Assembly (NCBI GenBank): GCA_003550325.1 | Contig: QKWP01000492.1 | Span: 178,322 to 242,321 of the forward strand | Length of the DNA stretch: 64,000 nucleotides | Origin: Gigaspora rosea | Lineage: Eukaryota > Glomeromycota > Glomeromycetes > Diversisporales > Gigasporaceae | Direction: 5' to 3' | Shown: in pieces, positions 33,000 through 43,084 of the stretch | How positions within the stretch are numbered: the first letter of the stretch is position 1 | Layout: each line of letters begins with the position of its first letter | Notes under the pieces: generated by a model | What the model was told of the DNA's origin: nothing | The model's database searches: none | What the model saw: only the letters and a program-made list of their open reading frames with translations | Translations under genes and position numbers: made by a program

Positions 33000-35420
33000 C
33001 GAATTATATATACGTAATATTACGTAAGATATTACGGCCCGTAATATTACGAAAATCTTACGATTGCTATGGGTTATTACGTAATATATTACATTATATT
33101 ACGGTAATATTACGGTTATTATTTCGAAATATTTCGAAATATATTGCGAAATATTGCGAAATAGACCAAATAAAAAAATGCAAATTACCTCTCCTACAGG
33201 GGTCGCGTACTCATGCAGATCAATAAACTAATGCATGCAGGAGGTAATATTTTGATATTTTCGCATTGTTTCGCAATATTTTGCAAATTTTCGCAAATTT
33301 TCAAAATTTTTAAAAAATAAATAAACGATATACATATTCACATAATTATGCTTTTTTACAGGTTTTCGCAATATTTCGCACAGTTTCGCAATTTAATATA
33401 AAATTTTATATTTTTATTATTTATTATTATATTTTAATTATATTTAAAAATTTTTAAACAATATTACATATTTTATTATATTATATTTTAATAATTATCA
33501 TACTTTCTTTACAGTATTATTTTTACATTATTACATATTATTTTAAATACTTTTGCACTTCGTCACATCTAATTCTATTACTATATACAAAAACTATCCT
33601 AAACACTTATTTTTGCTCACCCCACAGTTAGTTATAAAAAAATAAACTATTATATTTCTAATATTCACTCATATTCGCTTATATTCATTCATATTCATTT
33701 ATATTTGCCTATATTCACTCATATTCGCCTATATTCACTTATATTCTAGTGTTCTTGTAAAGTTTTGGAAAAGTCAGATCGTTTTCTTGTAAAGTTCTGA
33801 AAGAAGTAAGGAATAAATAAATAAAATAAAATTAAAAAAAAAATAAGTAAAAAAAAAAAACAAACAAAAAACAAAAATGTAAGCAAACTAAATAAAAAAA
33901 ATAAACGAAGCCTCCAAATTTTCCATTTCTTTAAGTTTATATTCTTGCAATTTTAAAATCATCAAAGGTTTTCTCAAAGTGCTGAAATAAATAAAAAATA
34001 ATAAAAATTAAAGAAATAAGTAAAAAGAAAACAAACAAAAAAAATGAAATATAAGCAAACTGAATAAAAAAAATAAAACCCCAAATCTCTATTTCTNNNN
34101 NNNNNNNNNNNNNNNNNNNNNNNNNNNNNNNNNNNNNNNNNNNNNNNNNNNNNNNNNNNNNNNNNNNNNNNNNNNNNNNNNNNNNNNNNNNNNNNNNNNN
34201 NNNNNNNNNNNNNNNNNNNNNNNNNNNNNNNNNNNNNNNNNNNNNNNNNNNNNNNNNNNNNNNNNNNNNNNNNNNNNNNNNNNNNNNNNNNNNNNNNNNN
34301 NNNNNNNNNNNNNNNNNNNNNNNNNNNNNNNNNNNNNNNNNNNNNNNNNNNNNNNNNNNNNNNNNNNNNNNNNNNNNNNNNNNNNNNNNNNNNNNNNNNN
34401 NNNNNNNNNNNNNNNNNNNNNNNNNNNNNNNNNNNNNNNNNNNNNNNNNNNNNNNNNNNNNNNNNNNNNNNNNNNNNNNNNNNNNNNNNNNNNNNNNNNN
34501 NNNNNNNNNNNNNNNNNNNNNNNNNNNNNNNNNNNNNNNNNNNNNNNNNNNNNNNNNNNNNNNNNNNNNNNNNNNNNNNNNNNNNNNNNNNNNNNNNNNN
34601 NNNNNNNNNNNNNNNNNNNNNNNNNNNNNNNNNNNNNNNNNNNNNNNNNNNNNNNNNNNNNNNNNNNNNNNNNNNNNNNNNNNNNNNNNNNNNNNNNNNN
34701 NNNNNNNNNNNNNNNNNNNNNNNNNNNNNNNNNNNNNNNNNNNNNNNNNNNNNNNNNNNNNNNNNNNNNNNNNNNNNNNNNNNNNNNNNNNNNNNNNNNN
34801 NNNNNNNNNNNNNNNNNNNNNNNNNNNNNNNNNNNNNNNNNNNNNNNNNNNNNNNNNNNNNNNNNNNNNNNNNNNNNNNNNNNNNNNNNNNNNNNNNNNN
34901 NNNNNNNNNNNNNNNNNNNNNNNNNNNNNNNNNNNNNNNNNNNNNNNNNNNNNNNNNNNNNNNNNNNNNNNNNNNNNNNNNNNNNNNNNNNNNNNNNNNN
35001 NNNNNNNNNNNNNNNNNNNNNNNNNNNNNNNNNNNNNNNNNNNNNNNNNNNNNNNNNNNNNNNNNNNNNNNNNNNNNNTTTTTTTTTTTTTTTTGCCTGG
35101 CGAATTTTTGTAATTGTTAAAAATCTTTTAATCATTATATATCATTTAATATAAACAAAAGATCTAATCTGATCTTTTTGTAGTACAGAATTTGAACATT
35201 ATTTGAACTATTTCGAACTATAGATTTACTGATCTAGCTTGGTTTCCTAGTCCTAAAATATTTTGAAAGGGGTTCGAAATATTTCGTAATATATTTCGAA
35301 ATATTTCGAAATTATTTTCATAATATTTCGAAAATTTGATATTTCAAAATATTTCGAAATATATAACGTAATATTTTGCTTATATTATAGTTCGTAAGAC
35401 CTTACATAAGATTACGCTAT
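33000..35420 (-). repeat. Large repeat family C, right arm (inverted)
   Basis: Carries the modules of 26150-28310 in reverse complement: TTTCGAAATATTTCGAAATA and ATTGCGAAATATTGCGAAAT (33120-33165), the CAGGAGGTAATATTTTG and CGCATTGTTTCGCAATATTT block (33238-33290), TATTACATATTATTTTAAAT and CACTTCGTCACATCTAATTC (33530-33575), TTTTTGCTCACCCC (33610), A-rich subunits (33780-34096), a gap (34097-35078), AGATCTAATCTGATCTTTTT (35161) and again TTCGAAATATTTCG (35275-35365). It adds a TTACGTAATATTACG-rich tract (33005-33120) and a minisatellite of ATATTCACTCATATTCGC type (33660-33750). Confidence 0.75.
34097..35078. other. Assembly gap (982 N)
   Basis: Run of N inside the right arm of repeat family C, followed by a T run. 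Collapse or ambiguity between the A/T-rich tandem subunits is the likely cause. Confidence 1.
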
Positions 35421-35517
35421 TATAAATTTGATGATGTAGGAACCAAAAAGGCACAGCCCATGTTTATTTTAATACGGAGGCTAAATACAAAGCTGCACAA
35501 ATGATAACAGTTTTTTA
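35421..35517. other. Short spacer
   Basis: About 100 bases between two repeats. Nothing recognised. Confidence 0.3.
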
Positions 35518-36417
35518 GGGAGCTTCCAGAAATTACGTAATTTTTGGGTGGTGGGTGGGGTCGCCAAAATATCAGGTTATAATTCTGGTCAAAATTTTAT
35601 AATTTTGGCCAAAAGTATAAAATTATAAAATTATTGATAACTTTTGTTCTACTGGGTCAATTTAGATGATTTAACTACCAAAATGCTCATCTTGATAAGA
35701 CAATTCTAACAAGCCCAAAATTGTTAAAATCTAATCACAGGATCCCAAGATCATTCAACTTTTGTGTAATTTTAATAGGGATTTTTTAGTATTACTAAGT
35801 AAATTTCTTTAACATTGAATAACTTTTGATTCACTGGTCCGTTTTGGATGATTTAACTACCAAAATGTTCGTCTTAGTGAGACGATTCTAACAAGCCTAA
35901 AACCGCTAAATTCTAATCACAGGATCCAAAGATCGATAAAGATTTGTATTGTTATTAACAATACAAATCTTTGTCGATCTTGTGATCCTGTGATTGGAAT
36001 TTAGCGATTTTGGGCTTGTTAGAATCGTCTCACTGAGACGAACATTTTGGTAGTTAAATTATCCAAAACGGGCCAGTGGATCAAAAGTTATTCAATGCTA
36101 AAGAAATTTACTTAGTGATTCTAAAAAATCACTATTAAAATTACACAAAAGTTGAATGATCTTGGGATCCTGTGATTAGATTTTAACGATTTTAGACTTG
36201 TTAGAATCGTCTCATTGAGATGAGCATTTTGGTAGTTAAATCATACAAAACGGACCAGTGGATCAAAAGTTATTATCAATTCAAAAAATTGGACATATAA
36301 ATAATTTTTAAAAAAATATAAAATTTGATTGGCTAATAGGGTATCAGGTGTGGGTGAGTGGGGTAAAATTTTGAAATTTATTAGTAACAAAAAATTATGT
36401 AATTTCTGGAAGCTCCC
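35518..36417. mobile_element. PIF/Harbinger-like MITE with nested double palindrome, 900 bp
   Basis: Ends GGGAGCTTCCAGAAATTACG and TATGTAATTTCTGGAAGCTC plus CC, flanked by TTA on both sides. The interior holds two concentric palindromes: AACTACCAAAATG(C/T)TC(G/A)TCTT...GACAATTCTAACAAGCC and CTAATCACAGGATCC each appear twice in each arm, closing on ACAATACAAATCTTTGTCGA at about 35945-35985. This is therefore a duplicated copy of the foldback family at 10506-10833 and 18305-18799 within a Harbinger-type end pair. Confidence 0.9.
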
Positions 36418-36965
36418 TTACTTTAATACTAAATTAGAGTGAAAACAAGTAAATCAAGCTGCAACAAATAAAAAAAATTGGGACCAGTCAGAAATAGGAG
36501 AATCAAGCAAAAGAAAAACAAGAGAGTATATAACTTATAGTAGAAGATAGGATAGCAAAGACATAGTACATAGTAGAAAGCTCAGAAGTATAAATAGTAA
36601 ACGGAAGGAAAGTAAATTAGAACAAGGTACGAGTGCAATTAGCAGTACAATAGGAGAATACAAAATAGATAAAAGCAAAAATGCACAACAAAGGCCAGAA
36701 GAAACTGAAGATCGCCAAATTCTAATAGAAATCCTAAATAGGCTCTCCTTATTGAAGAATATCAATAAGAGGGCAGAAGAGTAGCAGAAACCCCCTATCA
36801 CTTTTGTAAGTTGCTAAGGGCATCTTTAAGAAAAAGGATAGAGAGCTCTCTCTATCCAAACAAAGGGGAGATACTAGAGAGATAGTGAAGATTTAATAGA
36901 GAGGAAAGAGAAAAGAAGCAAGAAGGGGAGGAAAAAGATAAAAGAAAACTAGAAGATATTAATTT

Positions 36966-37700
36966 TTAGTGTACTTGGAATAGAATTTCATAATGTAAAT
37001 GGGTTGAAAACAAATAAAGGAAGATTGGATACGATTTCAGATTTTATAGAGGAAAAAAATATTAACATTATAGGCTTAGCAGAAATGAACCTGATGGAAA
37101 AAAAAGGAAAATTTGTGCTTAAGGAGAATAAAAACTTGAGGGTTATTGGTTCGCTAAAGAAGAAGGAAATAAAAAAGGATCTGGTGTTAGAATTTTAATA
37201 GATAAGAAACATATAGTAAGATTAAACAGAGAGAGCCTATACATTTTGGATATGTGTTTGGATTTCAAGAATCTTTCGATAAATATTATAGTGGTATATG
37301 TGGCACCAACAAGTGCGGAAGTTCAAAAAAATATACAAGCTTATTTAAAAGAACGTTTAAGAAACATGGAAACAAAGAAGAAGAAACAGAGATGCATAGT
37401 TTTAGGCGATTTTAATGTAAATTTAAACCAAATTGAAAAGGTCAACTTAGAAGAACGAAAGGGAAAAGAAGGGAAGAAACAAATTCTGCAGCTTCTAAAA
37501 GGAAAAAGGTTTACAGACGTTTTCTATGAGTCCGACTCTTAGGGCAACCAACTTGGAGGCATAAAGAAGCACAGTCAAGAATCGATATTATCTGGGTTAA
37601 TAGCCATTGGAAACAAAATATTTTATTGTACAAAACCAAGAATATAATGTTTAGAACAGACAGCAACTACCAGTTGGTTTTTATACAAGTAAAAACAGGG
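36966..37700 (+). pseudogene. LINE endonuclease domain (APE-like)
   Basis: FHNVNGLKTNKGRLDTISDF and INIIGLAEMN give the Asn and Glu of the APE-type active site. SINIIVVYVAPTS and CIVLGDFNVNLNQ give the central Tyr/Ala-Pro and GDFN motif. SRIDIIWVN (about 37580) and RTDSNYQLVF (about 37660) match the SRID and the final strand. The final motif is usually Ser-Asp-His; here Thr-Asp-Ser stands in its place, so the catalytic His seems lost. Frame changes occur near 37165, 37200 and 37540, and a stop at 37711. It would nick target DNA for target-primed reverse transcription. Confidence 0.8.
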
Positions 37701-37783
37701 CTAAACATGTGAAAGTGAACTCAAGCAAGAAATAGAAGATTAGGAAGGAAAAAACTAGAAATAGATATAGAAAACGGCAATGA

Positions 37784-38541
37784 AAGATCTGCAGACCGAT
37801 AGTGTAAGTAGTTACGCACCCAGGTCACCAAATGTAAGATCGCCAGTTCAACCTCTACTAGCGGACAAAAAAAAAACTATATGCGATTACGAGATGGATG
37901 GGCTGAACTAGGATGCTAGGACCGCAGTTGGTTAAATTAACCACATTTAGTATGCATGTGTTGTCAAATTTGGAAATATTGGATACTTCTGATGGAATTC
38001 CGGTTGAATATTTGTATACTTCCGGTGAGATTTCGGTTGAACGGTTATATATTAAAAAATGAAAAGTAGTACTAACCTGATAAAGGAAAGGGAACTCAGA
38101 CGAACTCAGGATGGGCTCAGTCCTACTCGAAACGGATGAAGGCCGAAAACTTTTAAAGCCCGAAGGAAGAAAGTACCGAAAAAATTAGTCCTGCTCTTGC
38201 CCTGGTTGGTACGGACAACTGAGGTTCAGGATGAAGTTAGAAGCTAAACTTCGGAAGGCTAAAGGAAGAAAGTACTAAGATGCTTGTATTTTCTCTCTGC
38301 CCTGGTCAGTACGGACGACTCGAGGTTCCGGAAGAAGTTGGAAACCGATAGACACCGCTAGCGACTTGGTAACTAAAATGAGTGATGTCCGGTTAACTGA
38401 GTATAGAGTTAGGTTGTACAACTAGTCAATATTAGCATAAGAATGTACTTTAAATAGAAATGTAATTGAAAATATTACCTTAATGACCTTAATAAAAAAG
38501 TGCCAACCAGCACCCCTAGCATAGAACTAGGGTTTAAAAAA
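37784..38541 (+). mobile_element. tRNA-derived SINE inserted in the LINE
   Basis: Flanked by an imperfect duplication of the LINE (AAAACGGCAATGA at 37771-37783 and AAAACGTCAATGA at 38542-38554) and ending in an A run. Near the start, ATAGTGTAAGTAGTTACGCA and CGCCAGTTCAACCTCTACTA resemble A and B boxes of a tRNA. A unit of about 108 bp with GCCCTGGT(T/C)(G/A)GTACGGAC and GAGGTTC(A/C)GGA is tandemly duplicated at about 38150-38360. The 3' part reads GCACCCCTAGCATAGAACTA followed by poly(A). It would be moved by a LINE machinery. Confidence 0.75.
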
Positions 38542-38554
38542 AAAACGTCAATGA

Positions 38555-39227
38555 GAAAATATAGAAAGAGTACCAAGCTAAACTAAACCTTGAACTAAAA
38601 ACCAAAATCTTAAAAGGAATTAAAAGAAAAAGAAAGATACAGGAAACCTGTACGAAGCAGTAGGAATTAGAATCAAAGTTAGAAAGCAGAACTCTGGATC
38701 AGTTGTGGGATATCATGGAAAGCAGTATAAGGAAGACAGTGTCAGACACACTTCCAAAAAAGAAGAAGACTCCTATAATAGAGGATGTGTCATATATAAA
38801 TGTGAACACGAAAAAGTTAAAAAGGATATACAGCATGTACATTAGGAAAGTGGTGCAGAAGACTAAGGAAAAGTAGAGAAAAGGCATTTTTAAAGTAGCA
38901 GGAGTTGATAGAACTAGAAGCTTTCGTAAAATGGCTCAAAGAGCGTTGGAAGTTAAATATGTTAGATCAATTGTATATGAAACCTTAGAAATATAGTGGA
39001 CTGTTCTGTCCAAGAGGTGGCAAATTGCTTAAAAAAATGAAGATGAAAAAAGAATTAGAGCTTGTATAGAAGCCAGGTACGAGATGATAGTAAAAGGGCA
39101 AAGAGGTATGGTAGATAGCCTGTTGGATCAGCCATAGAAAAGGATTTAAATAGATAGAGTAATTAAAATCATAGAAAAAAGAAGGAGGAGCTATTAAGTG
39201 AACCAAAAGAAGTACTGTAAGTTTCTG
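38555..39227 (+). pseudogene. LINE linker between endonuclease and RT
   Basis: Lys/Arg/Glu-rich reading with LELKTKILKGIKRKRKIQET, LDQLWDIMESSIRKTVSDTL and NVNTKKLKRIYSMYIRKVVQ, interrupted by stops. It links the endonuclease to the RT and has no separate function that I can name. Confidence 0.65.
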
Positions 39228-39514
39228 AAAATAAGCTACCTCCAAAAGAAGCTAGCCCCAGATTTTCAAAAAAATATTTAAAAAAATCGTTAACAGTTGC
39301 TACATATAAAACTTTTTTTACTATATAAACTTCAATAGGTCGATTAAGTAAAGTTGTTTAGCGCAATGAAATGCACTTATAGTAAAAATTTCATGGTATT
39401 TGAACAACTTTTTATTAGTACGTTTTTCAATTTTTCAAAAAATTTAACAATTTAAAAATAAGCTACCCTACGATTTTTTGTGTAACTTTTTGGCCAAAAA
39501 AGTAGCTTATTTTT
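39228..39514. mobile_element. Small MITE (AAAATAAGCTAC termini) in the LINE
   Basis: Ends AAAATAAGCTACC and GTAGCTTATTTTT are inverted. A second inward pair, AAAATAAGCTACC at about 39456, shows a duplicated end. It interrupts the LINE linker just before the RT. No coding capacity. Confidence 0.7.
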
Positions 39515-39888
39515 GAATAAATACGGTATTAGAAGAAGTAAGAAGACATTTTGTGTAGCAGTTCAGAAAACGTTCGTATATGGCAGAAAATCTACCGAAA
39601 AGATGAAAAAAAGTTTTGCTCAATAGAAGAAGTAGAGTCAAACTGGTATGAACAATTACTAAATAGAGTATTATCGGACGAATAAGAAGAAGCACTAAAA
39701 CAAACCAAGAACAAGTCAGTACCGGGAGTGTCAGGCATTACCTACCCAATGCTAAAAAAAGATAGTGCTTTCCCAAAAAAGATATTCCAGTATAGAACAA
39801 GTAGATGCCTTAAAGAAGGAAGTATGCCCAAAAAGTGGAAACTCAGCATGCTGTATCCAATACCTAAGCAGGAAGAGTGGGTGTTATA
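39515..39888 (+). pseudogene. LINE reverse transcriptase, N-terminal part
   Basis: Fragments KSVPGVSGITYPMLKK and CLKEGSMPKKWKLSMLYPIP plus KQEEW correspond to RT motifs 0-2 (Pro-Gly-x-Ser-Gly-Ile and Pro-x-x-Trp-Lys...Pro-Ile-Pro-Lys). The reading is cut at 39888 by the element 39889-41045 and resumes at 41054. Confidence 0.75.
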
Positions 39889-41045
39889 AGGACCCCGGAC
39901 ATCTATGATATATATCTTTTTTTTTTTAGCAAATTACAGCAATTTTATGCATGTAATATTTTATTTTTAGCAAATTACCTGCATTTTGCAAAAATCATAC
40001 CCAAAAATAAAGCTATATCTTTTTTTGTACTACTATAATTTTTAAAAATTTAAGATGCTTAATTTTGAATTTTTTTGATCAAAAAAATCCAAAATTAAGC
40101 ATTTTCTCTTAAATTTTCAAGAAATATAAAAATAAATATGCTGGACTGAACAAGTTTTCTTAGAGCACAATATTAGAATCAATTAGTAAAATTTGGAGAA
40201 TCATAGAATTTTTTGGTATTTTTATTAATAAAATTATATAAAATATTATAATTCTCCAAATTTCACTAATTGATTCTAACATTGTGCCATAAAAAAACTT
40301 GTTCAGCACATAAAAATACATTATTCCAGCATATTTACTTTTATATTTTTTGAAAATTTAAGAGAAGATGCTTAATTTTGGATTTTTTGATCAAAAAATC
40401 CAAAATTAAGCATCTTCTCTTAAATTTTTAAGAAATATAAAAGTAAATATGCTGGAATAATGTATTTTTATGTGCTGAACAAGTTTTTTTATGGCACAAT
40501 GTTAGAATCAATTAGTGAAATTTGGAGAATTATAATATTTTATATAATTTTATTAATAAAAATACCAAAAAATTCTATGATTCTCCAAATTTTACTAATT
40601 GATTCTAACATTGTGCCCTAAGAAAACTTGTTCAGCACATAAAAATACATTATTTCAGCATATTTAATTTTAAATATTCCAGAATGATGTATTTTTATGT
40701 GCTAAACAAGTTTTCTTAGAGCACAATATTAGAATCAATTAATAAAATTTGGAGAATCATATAATTTTATATAATTTTATTAATAAAAATACTAAAAATT
40801 CTATGATTCTCCAAATTTTACTAATTGATTCTAATATTATGTTCTAAGAAAATTTGTTCAGCACTCAAAATATATATATTATTTTGATTTATAAAATAGA
40901 TGTGATAATTTAGTTTTTAGCAAATTACTAAAAATTTATATGTAATAATTGAATTTTCAGCAAATTTACTTGATTTTAGAGGTAGCAAAAACCTCCAAAT
41001 TTATGCAGATCATTTATGACCTATATTAGAGATGTCCAGGGTCCT
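39889..41045. mobile_element. hAT-like palindromic element, 1157 bp, nested in the RT
   Basis: Ends AGGACCCCGGACATCTATGA and TTAGAGATGTCCAGGGTCCT are inverted. The exact 8-bp duplication GTGTTATA flanks it (39881-39888 and 41046-41053), which indicates a hAT-type integration. The interior is almost wholly alternating inverted units: AGAATCAATTAGTAAAATTT and its complement, GAACAAGTTTTCTTAGAGCA and its complement, and ATTTAAGAGAAGATGCTTAA and its complement, repeated about three times with central hairpins GGATTTTTTGATCAAAAAATCC. No protein is encoded. Confidence 0.9.
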
Positions 41046-41053
41046 GTGTTATA

Positions 41054-42540
41054 GGTTGAACAATGTTAGACCCATTCATTCTCTTATTGGAAACCTTCAG
41101 AAAGTCAGTAGTCAGGGTATTAAATAAACTAGGGACAATTTTTAAAGAAAGAGACATTTTTAAAAAGAGAAACTTCGCAGGATTACAGGAAGAAGGTACA
41201 GCAGCACCAGTACATTTGATGAACTGCATACTAGAAGATGCGAGAGAGAATAAAAGAAAATCTGGATTCTATTCCAGAACATGAAAAAAGCTTTTGATTC
41301 GATAAACATCAAAATACTTCAGCTAGCATTAGAGCACATAAAACTTTCAGCAAAAACAGTAAATTTTATAATTAATCTGTACAAAAACAGAGAAATCGAG
41401 GTTATAACAGGGGTAGAAAATACAGAAAAATTTATAGCAGGGGACAGAATAGACCAGGGGTGATTATATTACTTCTGGTCTGAAAAATATTCTATGATCC
41501 ACTCCTAGTCGAAATTCAAGAAGAATGGAACAGAGGTTACAAAATGCAAATAAACTGGCCGCTTAATCTGCAAAGGGGCGAGATCAAAATACAGGATCTA
41601 CAGGTACCTGTTTTAGCATATGCGGACGATACAACATATTTAGATAGGAATAAGCTAAAGCTAGAACAGATACTAGGAGTGGTGGAAGATTTCTATAAGG
41701 TAAACGACATAGAGATCAATAGCAAAAAGGCAGAGCTATTAGTCCTGAATGCACATGACAAACATACAGTACAAGAAGGCATAATTTTTGGGCCAAAAAG
41801 CGAAATAGTTCATGGTAAAAAGAAAATAAACCTAACGAGATTTTTAGATGTATGGTTGTCCAAAATGCAAAAATTATACAAGCAGTTAGAATAGCAAAAG
41901 AGAAAGTTTTGACAGTTATGAAAGGAATCAAAAGAAAGAAAGTCTCGCTAGCACATATGGCATATATGAACAATGTAGTACTGTTATCTCAGCTAGAATA
42001 CAGACTATAGTACTGTATTCTGTCACATGAAAATTGCAAAAAGTTGCAAAGTCCCCTTCTAATGCTGATCAAAAATAAAGCAGGAATGATGAAGACAACT
42101 CCGAATTCTACTTTAACACATTTGAATATTGTTGAAGTAAAGTCGATTTGGCAAAATCAACTAGCTCATTATTTCACAGAAATAACATCCAGGCTAAATA
42201 ATAAAGATGATGTGGGACAAGCAGTATGGCCAAGGCTAAAACAGGCGCAGCTAAATTGCAAAAGCACAACCTGCATTTTGGGCTTAAAAGAAGAAAGAAT
42301 AGAGAAATGCAAGATTAAAAATAATTTAGCTTGCAAAATAGTGCTTGAAGCAAAGAAACTAAATATAAGTTTTAGATCAGAAGAGCTAGAAATAAAATGT
42401 AAAATAGAAGGAATAAGAACAGAGAATGTAGGCTTGGTTAGCGGAAAAGAATTGCAAAACTTCCTAAAAGAAAAAAGGTTAAACGTTTTCTTGTTGGAGC
42501 AACTTTTGAATATAAAAAACAAGAGAATACTTATATAAAA
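41054..42540 (+). pseudogene. LINE reverse transcriptase, catalytic part and thumb
   Basis: Continues the RT after the hAT-like insertion. GLQEEGTAAPVHLMNCILED (motif 3 area), NMKKAFDSINIKILQLALEH (motif A), GDRIDQG (motif B area, then a frame change), and VLAYADDTTYLDRN (motif C, YADD) are all seen, followed by INSKKAELLV (motif D) and a long thumb to ILGLKEERIEKCKIK and LNVFLLEQLLNIKNK. In motif A the first catalytic Asp, expected in a DMKKAFD context, is Asn (AAC). Stops at 41280, 41461 and 41893 and frame changes make it inactive. Confidence 0.85.
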
Positions 42541-43084
42541 GCAAGTCAAACAAATAAACAAATAAGAAGCTTCTTGGCAAAAGGAAGGGTACCTGAGTGG
42601 TATAGAAGTCTCGAATCAAGCCTACTAAGGGACCCGTTTAGCAGAAAACTGAAAGCCTCGCAGAAGAAAGTAAATTTTCTGCATATGAAAGCCAACTTGA
42701 AAGCAATTAGCAATGATAGATGAAAACAAGAATGGCTAGGTTTTGGAAAAGGAAGTAACAAAACAGAGTTAGGAAAAATTATGAGAAAGAAGACCTTAAA
42801 GAGTTTCTTATAGAACATTGGAAAAAGGACTCAGTAGATGAGCAGGGTCTTATCATAATTAAACAATGCGCAGGGTGTGAACTAAAAAAACAAAGAAGCA
42901 GAAGTTGCTTCGTTTTGCCAAGCAAGTATAAAGGTACGCAGCAAAAAAAGAGCATTAAGCAGAAGTTGGATAGAAAAGGTAGAAATCCCTGACAAGAAAT
43001 ATAGAAAAATAAGTGTTCCTTGGGAAAATATAACAGAGCAACACCCTATGATCAAGAAGATAGAAGAGCAGAGTTTGGTGGGGA
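42541..43084 (+). pseudogene. LINE post-RT region with Cys cluster
   Basis: Fragments GRVPEWYRSLESSLLRDPFS, VNFLHMKANLKAISNDR and CAGCELKKQRSRSCF. The Cys-x2-Cys near 42865 suggests a zinc-binding segment. The reading is cut by the element 43085-45033. Confidence 0.6.

Noticed and set aside
34089..35135. Long minus-strand frame across the second N run
   Set aside because: Same artefact as for the first gap.
42169..42818. Minus-strand hydrophobic frames
   Set aside because: Antisense of the A-rich LINE reading; the plus strand has the RT thumb and Cys motif.
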